A DNA stretch of 64,000 bases from Acidimicrobiales bacterium. Its GTDB lineage: Bacteria; Actinomycetota; Acidimicrobiia; Acidimicrobiales; MedAcidi-G1. The stretch is from contig JASMLT010000002.1 in NCBI GenBank assembly GCA_030748555.1, forward strand, positions 1 through 64,000. The letters are read 5' to 3'. A model generated the notes under the pieces. It ran no database searches, was not told where the DNA came from, and was given only the letters and a program-made list of their open reading frames with translations. The position numbers and the translations under genes were made by a program. This document shows, piece by piece, positions 1-7,441 of the stretch. Each line of letters opens with the position of its first letter. Position 1 is the first letter of the stretch.

Positions 1-63
1 GAACCACCAACAACCACAACCGAACCACCAACAACCACAACCGAACCACCAACAACCACCACA
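1..63 (+). repeat. 21-bp tandem repeat encoding EPPTTTT, at least three units
   Basis: Units lie at 1-21, 22-42 and 43-63; the first two are identical and the third diverges at its end. Each encodes the heptapeptide EPPTTTT in frame with the metallopeptidase. The array continues to the window edge, so its copy number is unknown. Such repeats usually form an extended linker and can vary in length by slippage. Confidence 0.9.
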
Positions 64-1014
64 GTTGCTCCTACAGCAACTTCACAGGTAGCAAATACTC
101 CCGTTTCAAATGATTCAAAAATTGATCTGATCAACTTTAGTGCCACCCCGACTTCAGCTCTCATGGGCTGGGCTAACTTTGCATCTGGCAAAATGGCGGA
201 AAGAACTGCAAATATTTTAATTGTCGCATACAACATTGGTGAATACCTAGGAGGAGAAATTCCCGGTATGCCGTTCAACACTAATGAGATCGTACTTTCA
301 CAGTCTGAAATAGATCTCCTTATGACTCAAATAGAACAGTGGATGCTGAATGACTCCTGTATGGGGCACGACGAAGAACGGGATCATCTGAGTGAAGAAC
401 TGGAACGTTATCGTTTCTGGTTGGAAAATGGTGCAGATACTTCGACTCATCGGGGTCTTTGCGAGCGGACACGTTTCGTAATGATGGCATGGAAAGATGG
501 TCAGCCCACTTGGAATCTTCAAAATTTTCTAGTTCACGAGCTCTATCATGCTTTCCAACGCGATATCGAAAGTGACTGTAATGACATTATCGACCGTCAG
601 GGTCGTGGCGAATACGTACATGCTGTTGTAGAAGGTGCAGCTGATTACTTTACTTACTTTACAGCAGACGAAATATACACCGATGAGGATCGAAGAAACT
701 ATGACCGTCTTGATTATAGAAGTCCGTCAGATAGCTTAATGCGAGAAGCTACAGGCCTCATGAACGAAGATGGCACAAATGACGTGACAGGATCAGGGAT
801 TGCCACAAGGGCGGCAGTCATGCTTCGCCTGATGGTGGAAAAAGGCTGGCTTTCACATGAGAGCATTCTGGATGGAAGCTTCCACCACAACTGTGCACGT
901 GCCGAATTGAATCCTTCTAATCCTGATTTCGTTTTCGCTTGGGAAAACTGGTTCCGATTTGAGGAACTACAAAACGGGGAATGGCGTTTTTTAGATTCAG
1001 TGTTAAACAACTAA
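1..1014 (+). CDS. Putative exported zinc metallopeptidase with Pro/Thr-repeat linker (5' partial)
   Basis: The frame is open from the first base, so the gene starts upstream of the window; the first ATG inside it (163) is probably internal. The visible N-terminal part is a low-complexity linker of EPPTTTT repeats, as in extracellular or wall-attached proteins. The globular part carries HELYH (codons at 535-549), an HExxH zinc and catalytic motif, followed 28 residues later by EGAAD, whose Glu could be the third zinc ligand as in gluzincins. No known family was recognised beyond this motif. The signal peptide would lie outside the window. Protease function is inferred from the motif only. Confidence 0.6.
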   Translation, partial: EPPTTTTEPPTTTTEPPTTTTVAPTATSQVANTPVSNDSKIDLINFSATPTSALMGWANFASGKMAERTANILIVAYNIGEYLGGEIPGMPFNTNEIVLSQSEIDLLMTQIEQWMLNDSCMGHDEERDHLSEELERYRFWLENGADTSTHRGLCERTRFVMMAWKDGQPTWNLQNFLVHELYHAFQRDIESDCNDIIDRQGRGEYVHAVVEGAADYFTYFTADEIYTDEDRRNYDRLDYRSPSDSLMREATGLMNEDGTNDVTGSGIATRAAVMLRLMVEKGWLSHESILDGSFHHNCARAELNPSNPDFVFAWENWFRFEELQNGEWRFLDSVLNN

Positions 1015-1057
1015 GGCCGACCTCGTTTATCCAACTTTTTTGATGTAAGAATTGTTG

Positions 1058-1399
1058 ATGGACACAATTATCCGCCAACATCCGGATTGGAAACCTCCAT
1101 ATTTTGCAACTATTTTCACAACTCAACTCGGTGACGCCCTTGAAGGGTACGACGAAGCTTCTGATCTGATGACTGAATTAGTCGAAAAATACGATGGTTT
1201 TATGGGTATGCATTCTGCACGTGATGACGACGGATACGGAATAACTGTCTGCTATTGGAAAACGGAAGATTCTATTACAGCGTGGCGTGAAGACCTTGAG
1301 CATCAGGCAGTACAGTTGAAAGGTCGAGGTGGATGGTACAGCAAATACACGATTCAACTCGCTGAAGTGAAACGTTCAACATTTTTTGAGGAGGCATAG
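1058..1399 (+). CDS. Antibiotic biosynthesis monooxygenase (ABM)-like protein
   Basis: A small protein of 113 aa with a ferredoxin-like-fold pattern: an N-terminal strand (YFATIFTTQL), a helix rich in Asp/Glu, then GMHSARDDDGYGITVCYW and a W-containing helix (DSITAWREDLEHQ). This matches the ABM/DUF3291-like group, which includes heme-degrading and quinone-forming enzymes and many proteins of unknown role. A TTG at 1052 is in frame; the ATG at 1058 is preferred. The stop codon shares one base with the GTG start of the following esterase, so the two are co-transcribed. Substrate unknown. Confidence 0.7.
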   Translation: MDTIIRQHPDWKPPYFATIFTTQLGDALEGYDEASDLMTELVEKYDGFMGMHSARDDDGYGITVCYWKTEDSITAWREDLEHQAVQLKGRGGWYSKYTIQLAEVKRSTFFEEA

Positions 1400-2289
1400 T
1401 GCTGAGTCTGCGAGCACGAGGTCTACGTTTAATTATGAGACGTGCGAAACCAACAGAAGAACGAACCCTGGAGGAAGATAGAGAGAACTTCAAAAAAATC
1501 ACTAGTTACCCTCCTCCAAAAACAGTTTCCTGTGAAGAAATAACTCTCGGAGGGATACCTTCTTTACGTTTCACTCCACAAAATCCAGAACCTGGATGCC
1601 ATATCCTCTACTTGCATGGTGGTGGTTACATGATGGGTTCACCGGAGATCTACCGTTCTCCGGTGGGTCTTATTTCCCACATGGCAAACACTGTTGTGAC
1701 TGCAGTTGATTACCGTTTAGCTCCAGAAAACCCTTACCCCGCCGGTATCGAAGATTGTGTTGCCGCTTATTTAGCTTTAAAAGATGAGACAGGTGGCGCA
1801 ATAGCCGTTGCTGGCGATTCTGCTGGCGGCGGAGCGACACTTGCTACAGCTATTTCTCTACGTGACAACCACAGTCTTTCACCCAGTTGTCTTTATATGA
1901 TTTCCCCTTGGTTGGATTTAACCCATTCCGGAGAATCTATGAAAACAAAAGGTGAAGTGGACGTGATGCTCGCTCCAGATTGGATTCGCACAGCAGCTGA
2001 CCGTTACATAGGTAACGAAGATGCTAGCAATCACGGGATTTCCCCTCTTTTTGCTGATTTAGAAGGTCTGCCCCCAATGCTCGTTCAGGTTGGTGACGAA
2101 GAGTTGCTTTTATCTGATTCGGAACGACTGGCCGATCTTGCCTCAAAAGCCGGAGTCAAAGTCGAAATTGAAATCGCAAAAGGATTATGGCATGTATATC
2201 CACTTTTCGGTGGATTCATCCCTGAGGCGAAGAAGTCATTAAAAGAGGCTGTTAGATTCATTAATGAACATAACAAGTCCGAAAATTAA
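1399..2289 (+). CDS. Alpha/beta hydrolase, hormone-sensitive-lipase family esterase
   Basis: A 296-aa cytoplasmic esterase of the HSL (family IV) group. HGGG at residues 73-76 forms the oxyanion hole, GDSAGG at 139-144 holds the nucleophile Ser141, and Asp240 and His265 (in LWHVYP) complete the triad; YRLAPE (105-110) is typical of the family. It starts with GTG, one base overlapping the upstream stop, with a strong GAGGAGG ribosome site inside the end of the ABM gene. These enzymes hydrolyse short acyl esters; the real substrate is unknown. It belongs to the compact run 1058-4127. Confidence 0.88.
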   Translation: MLSLRARGLRLIMRRAKPTEERTLEEDRENFKKITSYPPPKTVSCEEITLGGIPSLRFTPQNPEPGCHILYLHGGGYMMGSPEIYRSPVGLISHMANTVVTAVDYRLAPENPYPAGIEDCVAAYLALKDETGGAIAVAGDSAGGGATLATAISLRDNHSLSPSCLYMISPWLDLTHSGESMKTKGEVDVMLAPDWIRTAADRYIGNEDASNHGISPLFADLEGLPPMLVQVGDEELLLSDSERLADLASKAGVKVEIEIAKGLWHVYPLFGGFIPEAKKSLKEAVRFINEHNKSEN

Positions 2290-2300
2290 CTGATAACAAA

Positions 2301-2735
2301 ATGATTGAAAAAACTATTGAGAACTGGCATGCTTTCCTACGCGGCGATTTAGAACTTGACGACCTTCTACATGAAGACTGCGTCTTCTTGTCTCCTGTTG
2401 TTTTCAAACCCTTAAAGGGCCGGGAGTTGACAAAGCTTTATTTAAATGCCGCTTATAAAGTTTTCCCAGGTGACGAAGAGAACCAAGAAAATAATGATTC
2501 ATCAACAGGTTCTGGATCTTTTAACTACACGAAATATATTCTCGACGGAAACCATGCAGCTCTCGAATTTGAAACAATCATTGATGGGATAGAAGTCAAC
2601 GGTATCGACATTATTACCTGCGATGAGAATAATCTCATAACTGAATTCAAAGTCATGATCCGACCCAAAAAAGCTGTTGAGAAAATTCAGGAACAAATGT
2701 CATCAATGCTTGAATCAATGACTGAACCTTCATAA
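2301..2735 (+). CDS. SnoaL/NTF2-like protein
   Basis: A 144-aa single-domain protein. The N-terminal helix with W-x-A (ENWHAFLRGDLELDDLLHEDCVFLSP) and the later strands ALEFETIIDGIEVNGIDIITCDENNLITEFKVMIRP (broken across the domain) are the usual NTF2/SnoaL cone-fold pattern of polyketide cyclases, ketosteroid isomerases and hydrolases. It lies 11 bp after the esterase and immediately before an MFS gene. No catalytic assignment can be made, because the pocket residues vary too much in this superfamily. Confidence 0.7.
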   Translation: MIEKTIENWHAFLRGDLELDDLLHEDCVFLSPVVFKPLKGRELTKLYLNAAYKVFPGDEENQENNDSSTGSGSFNYTKYILDGNHAALEFETIIDGIEVNGIDIITCDENNLITEFKVMIRPKKAVEKIQEQMSSMLESMTEPS

Positions 2736-2738
2736 TTG

Positions 2739-4127
2739 ATGCCAAATCAAAAACGTATAACTATAGGTGCGAGTCTTTGTGGTTTTGTTTCAGGTTGGGA
2801 AGCAACAACTATGTTTTTTCTCTTTCCTGAAATTCGTGACGTTCTGGCTTCCGGTGACGCCACAGACGCTGCATGGATACTCACAATCACCGGAGTTATC
2901 AGCTCTTCCCTTCTGCTTCAGGGTGGTCGCCTAGGGGAAAAATACGGGTATCAGAACCTTTACAAATGGGGAATAGTCTTCTTCGCTTTCACTAACCTAT
3001 GCTGTGCCCTTTCACCAAACTTATGGATCCTGATCGCATTCCGAGGCTTGACCGCAGTGTCTCTAGCTATTATTTCACCTCTGGCAGCTGCGATCCTCGT
3101 AGCAAAAGCTGCACCCGGTTCTGAAAACATGGCTTTAGCCCGTGTAGGTGTTTTTGTAGGAGCATCTGGTGTAGCTGGACCTATTGTCATAACACTGCTT
3201 ATAAGTTCATTCTCATGGCGTTTCGGATATTTTTCGCAAATCCCAATTGCTCTTCTAGCAGCTTTTCTCTCCTGGAAAGACGCTGATGTTCCTGGAAGGA
3301 ATACCAAACGAAAAATAGATTTCATTGACTCCACACTTGCTGTTTTCGCAGTCGGTTTCTTAGTTTTTTCACTTTCCAAAGCCGATGAATGGGGTTGGCT
3401 TTCCTTCAACTTTTTAGGCACCATAACCCTGTCACTTCTCTTGACGTACATGTTTTTACAACGTTCAAAAATCAGCAATGACCCTCAAATACCTTTACCT
3501 CTTTTCAAGAGACGAAAATACAGATTCACTGCCTTTTTAGCTTTCACTGTCGCATCCGTTTTTTTCTCACACTGGCTAGTGCTTCTCCTTTACTTAACCG
3601 ATATTTGGGAATTCGGTTTGATAAAAGCAAGCATCCTCCTGACTGTTATGCCAGGCATGGTTGTCTTGACGTCAATTCCCACTGGTCGGATCGCGGATAA
3701 GTGCGGTCACTTTCCTGTAATCCTCTGTGGAATAACCGTATACACACTTGGGTTCTTACAATTTTGGATTTTTGCTGGGGAAAAAGAATCAATCATATGC
3801 CTTCTAATAACAGTTACGTGTGCAGGTTTTGGCATGGGCACTATTTGGCAATTGCTTTCCGTTTCAGCTTCTCAGAATGTTCAACCTGACCGAATAGGAT
3901 CTGCATTAGCTTTCATCAATTCGATACAACGGGTTGGATCTTCTTTTGGTATTGCCCTAGCCGCTACTCTTACATTTAGCGAATCAGGTCAGCCAACTGT
4001 TGCTTTATACCAAAGAGGTGTCGGTTTCATAGTTATTGTCTCGCTAATTAGCCTGCTACTGACTTTTGGGTTAAGAGACGATGGTGATAAATCTGTCAAA
4101 TCAGACCATCTGGACCAAGGATTCTAG
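2739..4127 (+). CDS. MFS transporter, drug:H+ antiporter (DHA2-like)
   Basis: A roughly 460-aa polytopic membrane protein with many hydrophobic helices, a size typical of 14-helix DHA2 carriers. GGRLGEKYGYQNLYKWG after the second helix is the loop 2-3 signature of MFS carriers, and GPIVITLLISSFSWRFGYF matches the motif-C/helix 5 and conserved W-R region of EmrB/QacA exporters. An in-frame TTG at 2736 directly abuts the upstream stop; the ATG at 2739 is preferred. As last gene of the compact run starting at 1058 it may export a product of those enzymes (inference). Its 3' end overlaps the opposing acetyltransferase by 4 bp. Confidence 0.85.
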   Translation: MPNQKRITIGASLCGFVSGWEATTMFFLFPEIRDVLASGDATDAAWILTITGVISSSLLLQGGRLGEKYGYQNLYKWGIVFFAFTNLCCALSPNLWILIAFRGLTAVSLAIISPLAAAILVAKAAPGSENMALARVGVFVGASGVAGPIVITLLISSFSWRFGYFSQIPIALLAAFLSWKDADVPGRNTKRKIDFIDSTLAVFAVGFLVFSLSKADEWGWLSFNFLGTITLSLLLTYMFLQRSKISNDPQIPLPLFKRRKYRFTAFLAFTVASVFFSHWLVLLLYLTDIWEFGLIKASILLTVMPGMVVLTSIPTGRIADKCGHFPVILCGITVYTLGFLQFWIFAGEKESIICLLITVTCAGFGMGTIWQLLSVSASQNVQPDRIGSALAFINSIQRVGSSFGIALAATLTFSESGQPTVALYQRGVGFIVIVSLISLLLTFGLRDDGDKSVKSDHLDQGF

Positions 4128-4762
4128 CTTTCTGGACGCTCCCATGATGTGCCGTCATATTGACGTACTACTCTTGCCGGACTGCCAACAGCAACTGAGT
4201 ATGAAGGAATTTCGCCTGTAACAACTGAATTAGCGCCGATCACCGTATGGTCCCCTATTTTTGAACCAGGTAGAATTATGGCACCCGATCCGATCCAACT
4301 GTTTTTCCCTATCATGACGGGCTGCTCATTGGGCAGTTGTTTCCCAATTGGCAAGTCAAGATTTTCATACCCATGATTTTGATCGGTTATATAAACGTTC
4401 ATCCCGGTGTAAACATCGTCACCTATTTCTATTGCTAGATGCCCAATTATTGACGTGCCTCGGCCTATGAGGCAACGATCCCCAATTCGAACAACTGGAT
4501 TAGTAACCATCTCTTGTCCAGGCCCCATACCTGCTGACAAAGTCACATCCGCCGCTATCAGCACATCTTCACCTATCCATATCCACTCCTCGCCGAAACC
4601 TGAACCAGTAGGCCAGGAAATACTTGAACCTACCCCGAATTTTCCAAACCGTTTAGAACGAATATCCTTGGGGCCGATTACAGCCAAACGCGTAAAGAAT
4701 TCTGAAGTTGTTCTTATAACTCCGCCAATTACCGGCCGGATGAAACCAAAAAGTGAAGACAT
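4124..4762 (-). CDS. Hexapeptide-repeat acyltransferase (WbbJ/maltose-acetyltransferase-like)
   Basis: A 212-aa left-handed beta-helix O-acyltransferase. The C-terminal half has hexapeptide turns such as IGDRCLIGRGTSIIGHLAIE, DVYTGMNVYITDQNHGYEN (with the usual catalytic His in DQNHGY), IGKNSWIGSGAIILPGSKIG and VAVGSPARVVR, a typical family ending. These enzymes transfer acetyl or other acyl groups from CoA to sugars or small molecules. It starts at ATG 4762, first codon of a three-gene minus block with the zinc-ribbon protein and methyltransferase upstream. Substrate unknown. Confidence 0.85.
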   Translation of the reverse strand: MSSLFGFIRPVIGGVIRTTSEFFTRLAVIGPKDIRSKRFGKFGVGSSISWPTGSGFGEEWIWIGEDVLIAADVTLSAGMGPGQEMVTNPVVRIGDRCLIGRGTSIIGHLAIEIGDDVYTGMNVYITDQNHGYENLDLPIGKQLPNEQPVMIGKNSWIGSGAIILPGSKIGDHTVIGANSVVTGEIPSYSVAVGSPARVVRQYDGTSWERPES

Positions 4763-4781
4763 TAAATGACCCTACTTATAA

Positions 4782-5120
4782 CTATTCGATGTCATACGGT
4801 AATTCATGGGGTGGAAGAGGTGTATTTGACTGGTTCCATGCATTTAATTCTTCTGAATCACAATTAGGACAAAGGTATACGACACTAAGTGATTGAATCG
4901 AAAGTTGGGTACCGCGAGACTTGTCAACTATTGAACGTACCGCTGCACGTAGGTCTTCCGATGAGCAAGTAGAGCATCTGGGGGTAAGATCTCGTTCCCA
5001 TTTTATTTCACACGTCTCACAAATTACAGTGACTTTTTCTGCGTTTCCAGATTCTTTGGAGTCGCCTTTAAGGTTTTCCTCTTCACCACAATTCGGACAA
5101 ACTACCTCGTTCACGGACAC
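4782..5120 (-). CDS. Zinc-ribbon protein of unknown function
   Basis: A 112-aa protein with a GTG start. It carries four CxxC-type pairs: CPNCGEEE near the N terminus, CETC at about 34-37, CSTC near 49-52 and CPNC near the C terminus, which could bind two zinc ions as two ribbons. No enzyme domain is visible. It lies 12 bp downstream of the methyltransferase on the same strand, so the two are probably co-transcribed. A nucleic-acid or protein-binding role is possible but not shown. Confidence 0.65.
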   Translation of the reverse strand: MSVNEVVCPNCGEEENLKGDSKESGNAEKVTVICETCEIKWERDLTPRCSTCSSEDLRAAVRSIVDKSRGTQLSIQSLSVVYLCPNCDSEELNAWNQSNTPLPPHELPYDIE

Positions 5121-5132
5121 AATTATTGATGC

Positions 5133-5750
5133 TTATTTTTTTCTGAGGACCGCTACCCAGCCACCTATGTCAGCTCCCGGCAGATGGTCACCATATTCTT
5201 CGAATAGCAACTCGACGGCACCCTCTTCAGAAAGGGCTCTTATTTTCTCGCCAACAGAGTCACCGTCCCAATAATGTTCGTTCAAACCGATTACTAGTAA
5301 ACCGTTGCTTTTTATGACTCTAAGCATCTGTCGTAAAGCCTCAGTCCTGATATGTGCAAATGCTAAAACACCGACTGCGGAAACTGCATCATAAGTTTCT
5401 GCTTGTATATCCAATTCTTCATTTATGTCAGCTAAGAATAGTTGTCGGTAAACATTTGTATTTTTGGCCTTTTCGAGCATCGCAGGAGAAAAATCACACC
5501 CGTCGATATTTTTGAATCCTGAATCTCTTAAAGCCACACCTGAAAGTCCACTACCACAACCAATGTCTAATACGTTGACTTCTTGACTAGTTGAATACTG
5601 GGCTAGAGCTGAGGCGCATCTCTTCGGTTGAGCATAATCATTTTCTGTTATCTCTTCGTCATATGTCTCAGCCCAGGCTTCATAATGGGCAAGAGTTTCT
5701 TCTTGTGTTTCAAGCCGATACGTCTGATTCAAAAATTTTTCTTCAGGCAT
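5133..5750 (-). CDS. Class I SAM-dependent methyltransferase
   Basis: A 205-aa Rossmann methyltransferase. Motif I is VLDIGCGSGLSGVAL, motif II is IDGCDFSPAMLEKA with the acidic residue binding the SAM ribose, and YDAVSAVGVLAFAH is the motif IV/V region; the end (LVIGLNEHYWDG) resembles small-molecule methyltransferases of the Methyltransf_11/25 type. Start ATG 5750 is preceded by a purine-rich GGTGGGG. It diverges from the cold-shock gene. Acceptor substrate unknown. Confidence 0.85.
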   Translation of the reverse strand: MPEEKFLNQTYRLETQEETLAHYEAWAETYDEEITENDYAQPKRCASALAQYSTSQEVNVLDIGCGSGLSGVALRDSGFKNIDGCDFSPAMLEKAKNTNVYRQLFLADINEELDIQAETYDAVSAVGVLAFAHIRTEALRQMLRVIKSNGLLVIGLNEHYWDGDSVGEKIRALSEEGAVELLFEEYGDHLPGADIGGWVAVLRKK

Positions 5751-5860
5751 TTCCCCACCTCTACTATTAACACTATCTAAATAGGGTAATTAGTGGAAGG
5801 TAATACTTGAATCATTTGGACTTTAACCGCAATTCCTTAATCCCTCGTAGACTAAAAACA

Positions 5861-5878
5861 TCATGTCATCAGACATGA
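5861..5878 (+). promoter_or_regulatory. 7-bp perfect inverted repeat in the cold-shock leader
   Basis: TCATGTC and GACATGA are separated by ATCA, ending 27 nt before the cold-shock start codon. It could be a small leader RNA hairpin, relevant because cold-shock mRNAs are often controlled by leader structure, or an operator in the divergent intergenic region. Confidence 0.4.
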
Positions 5879-5905
5879 ATGAATTAATGTAAGGAAATAA
5901 AAGTT

Positions 5906-6106
5906 ATGCCTACAGGCACAGTAAAATTTTTTCTAAATGAAAAAGGGTTCGGATTCATTTCCGTAGACGACGGAGAAGACATATTCGTCCATTATTCCAA
6001 TATCGAGGGTGACGGATACAAAAGTCTTGATGAAGGACAAACCGTAGAGTTTGAAATCGGTGAAGGTAAAAAAGGCCCAGAAGCCTTGAACGTAAACAAA
6101 ATCTGA
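5906..6106 (+). CDS. Cold-shock domain protein (CspA family)
   Basis: A 66-aa single cold-shock domain of standard length. RNP1 reads KGFGFI and RNP2 DIFVHYSNI, the nucleic-acid-binding strands of CspA. The protein binds single-stranded RNA or DNA and melts mRNA structure, at low temperature or constitutively. AAGGAAATAAAAGTT upstream gives a good ribosome site. The gene stands alone with a 155-bp divergent intergenic region upstream and 158 bp downstream in which I see no clear terminator or gene. Confidence 0.95.
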   Translation: MPTGTVKFFLNEKGFGFISVDDGEDIFVHYSNIEGDGYKSLDEGQTVEFEIGEGKKGPEALNVNKI

Positions 6107-6264
6107 TAATTAAAATCTTAATTTCGTTCTCTTAGCCACTCCTAAATAACCTTCTGAACAATTTCTGGTTGTTCTGGTAGCAGCGCGTATCCGGAATCAG
6201 GCACGATAACTAATTTTGAAGTTCATAAGATCGATCTTGATAAGTTGATGATGTTTCCCTGGAG

Positions 6265-6432
6265 TCACTCATAATCAGTCCCCTCTTCTTCCATCACTAA
6301 ATCCCAACGGTCCATGCATTCAAGACATCTGTATGCGACTACATCCCCAGGTTCAATTTCTTTTTCTGGATGCATTAAAAGTTTGCATTCGCCGCCGCAA
6401 TCAACACAAATAATCGTTTCTGGAGCTTTCAT
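6265..6432 (-). CDS. Small zinc-ribbon protein (55 aa)
   Basis: Translated by hand from ATG 6432 to TGA 6265. The 55-aa product has CVDCGGEC at residues 9-16 and CLEC at 36-39, separated by an acidic spacer with PGDVVAYR, giving the Cys pairs of a single zinc ribbon. The tail is acidic and ends in DYE. A weak AAAGG lies just before the start. The spacing of Cys pairs and protein-like composition argue for a real gene; function unknown. Confidence 0.65.
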   Translation of the reverse strand: MKAPETIICVDCGGECKLLMHPEKEIEPGDVVAYRCLECMDRWDLVMEEEGTDYE

Positions 6433-6514
6433 ACCTTTACACTACTTCTTGCCCACTGTCGCCGTTGCACAAGTTTTTTAGCTACTGTTATCCGATGCCT
6501 GATGGATTTAAAAA

Positions 6515-7360
6515 ATGATATTGACAATTCTTCACCCGGGAGAAATGGGTGTTTCTGTTGCAGTTGCTGCAGTCAGTTCAGGCCATAGGGTTTTATGGGT
6601 TTCCGAAGGGAGATCTGAAGCAACCAGGAAGCGTGCTTCGGATCAAAAACTGGAGGACATTAGAACACTTTCTGGAATCCGTGAAAGTGACATGGTTTTT
6701 TCGATCTGTCCTCCACAATCAGCTATAGAGGTCGCGAAAGCTGTTACAGAAACTGGATTTAAGGGTCTGTACGTGGATGCAAATGCAGGATCGCCCGAAA
6801 AGAAACATTTAATTCACAACCTTTTAGAGGCTAATGATATCGACTTCGTGGACGGTGGGATTATCGGACTTCCGGCCAGCTCAGAAGGGTCTACACGACT
6901 TTACGTTTCCGGTGAAAGGTCCAACGAGGTTGAAGCTGTTTTTACGGATGGTTTTTTAAGCGTTCGTTCACTTGGAGATGAGATAGGGAAAGCTGCTGCT
7001 TTGAAAATTGCTTATGGTGCTTGGACCAAAGGGTCGAGTGCATTGATTCTTGCCGTTCGGGCCATGGCGAGAAGCGCCGGTGTCGAAGAAGATCTACTCC
7101 ATGAATGGGGTTTGTCTCAACCCAATGCTGAAACGATGACTTTATTGGCAGCAGCTTTGAATGCCCCTAAGGCTTGGAGGTTTATTTCAGAAATGGATGA
7201 AATTTCTAAAACTTTTGCTTCGAACGGAGTTCCAAATGTTTTTTGGGATGCTGCTGCTGAAGTTTATGAACGTTTGGAGGGTTTCAAGAATCTTCCTGAC
7301 GATCAGGTAAATATAGATTCAGTCCTCCGAAAACTTATTGAACCAAATGAAGACATTTAA
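6515..7360 (+). CDS. NAD(P)-binding 6-phosphogluconate-dehydrogenase-like protein with DUF1932
   Basis: A 281-aa two-domain protein. The N-terminal Rossmann domain begins MILTILHPGEMGVSVAVAA, a beta-hydroxyacid-dehydrogenase-type dinucleotide site in which the first Gly of GxGxxG is replaced (HPGEMG, as in this subfamily). The middle has FVDGGIIGLPAS, and the C-terminal helical part KIAYGAWTKGSSALILAVRAMA matches the DUF1932 dimer/substrate domain. The likely reaction is NAD(P)-dependent oxidation of a small hydroxy acid, or imine reduction. It is followed by a hairpin terminator at 7374-7401. Confidence 0.78.
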   Translation: MILTILHPGEMGVSVAVAAVSSGHRVLWVSEGRSEATRKRASDQKLEDIRTLSGIRESDMVFSICPPQSAIEVAKAVTETGFKGLYVDANAGSPEKKHLIHNLLEANDIDFVDGGIIGLPASSEGSTRLYVSGERSNEVEAVFTDGFLSVRSLGDEIGKAAALKIAYGAWTKGSSALILAVRAMARSAGVEEDLLHEWGLSQPNAETMTLLAAALNAPKAWRFISEMDEISKTFASNGVPNVFWDAAAEVYERLEGFKNLPDDQVNIDSVLRKLIEPNEDI

Positions 7361-7373
7361 ACTCTTTGAAATT

Positions 7374-7401
7374 AGACTCCTGTATCGAGTCTTTTCTTGT
7401 T
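7374..7401 (+). terminator. Rho-independent terminator candidate
   Basis: The stem AGACTC/GAGTCT (7374-7379 with 7387-7392) has a 7-nt loop and is followed by TTTTCTTGTT. It lies 14 bp after the stop of the DUF1932 gene and 41 bp before the next start, a fitting place to end that transcript. The stem is short, so strength is uncertain. Confidence 0.5.
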
Positions 7402-7441
7402 AAGAAAAATTATGACCACTATTATTCGGATTTTTATTTAA

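Noticed and set aside
5816-5853. Sigma-70-like promoter for the cold-shock gene (TTGGAC and TAGACT)
   Set aside because: The spacing between the two hexamers is 26 bp, too long for a standard promoter.
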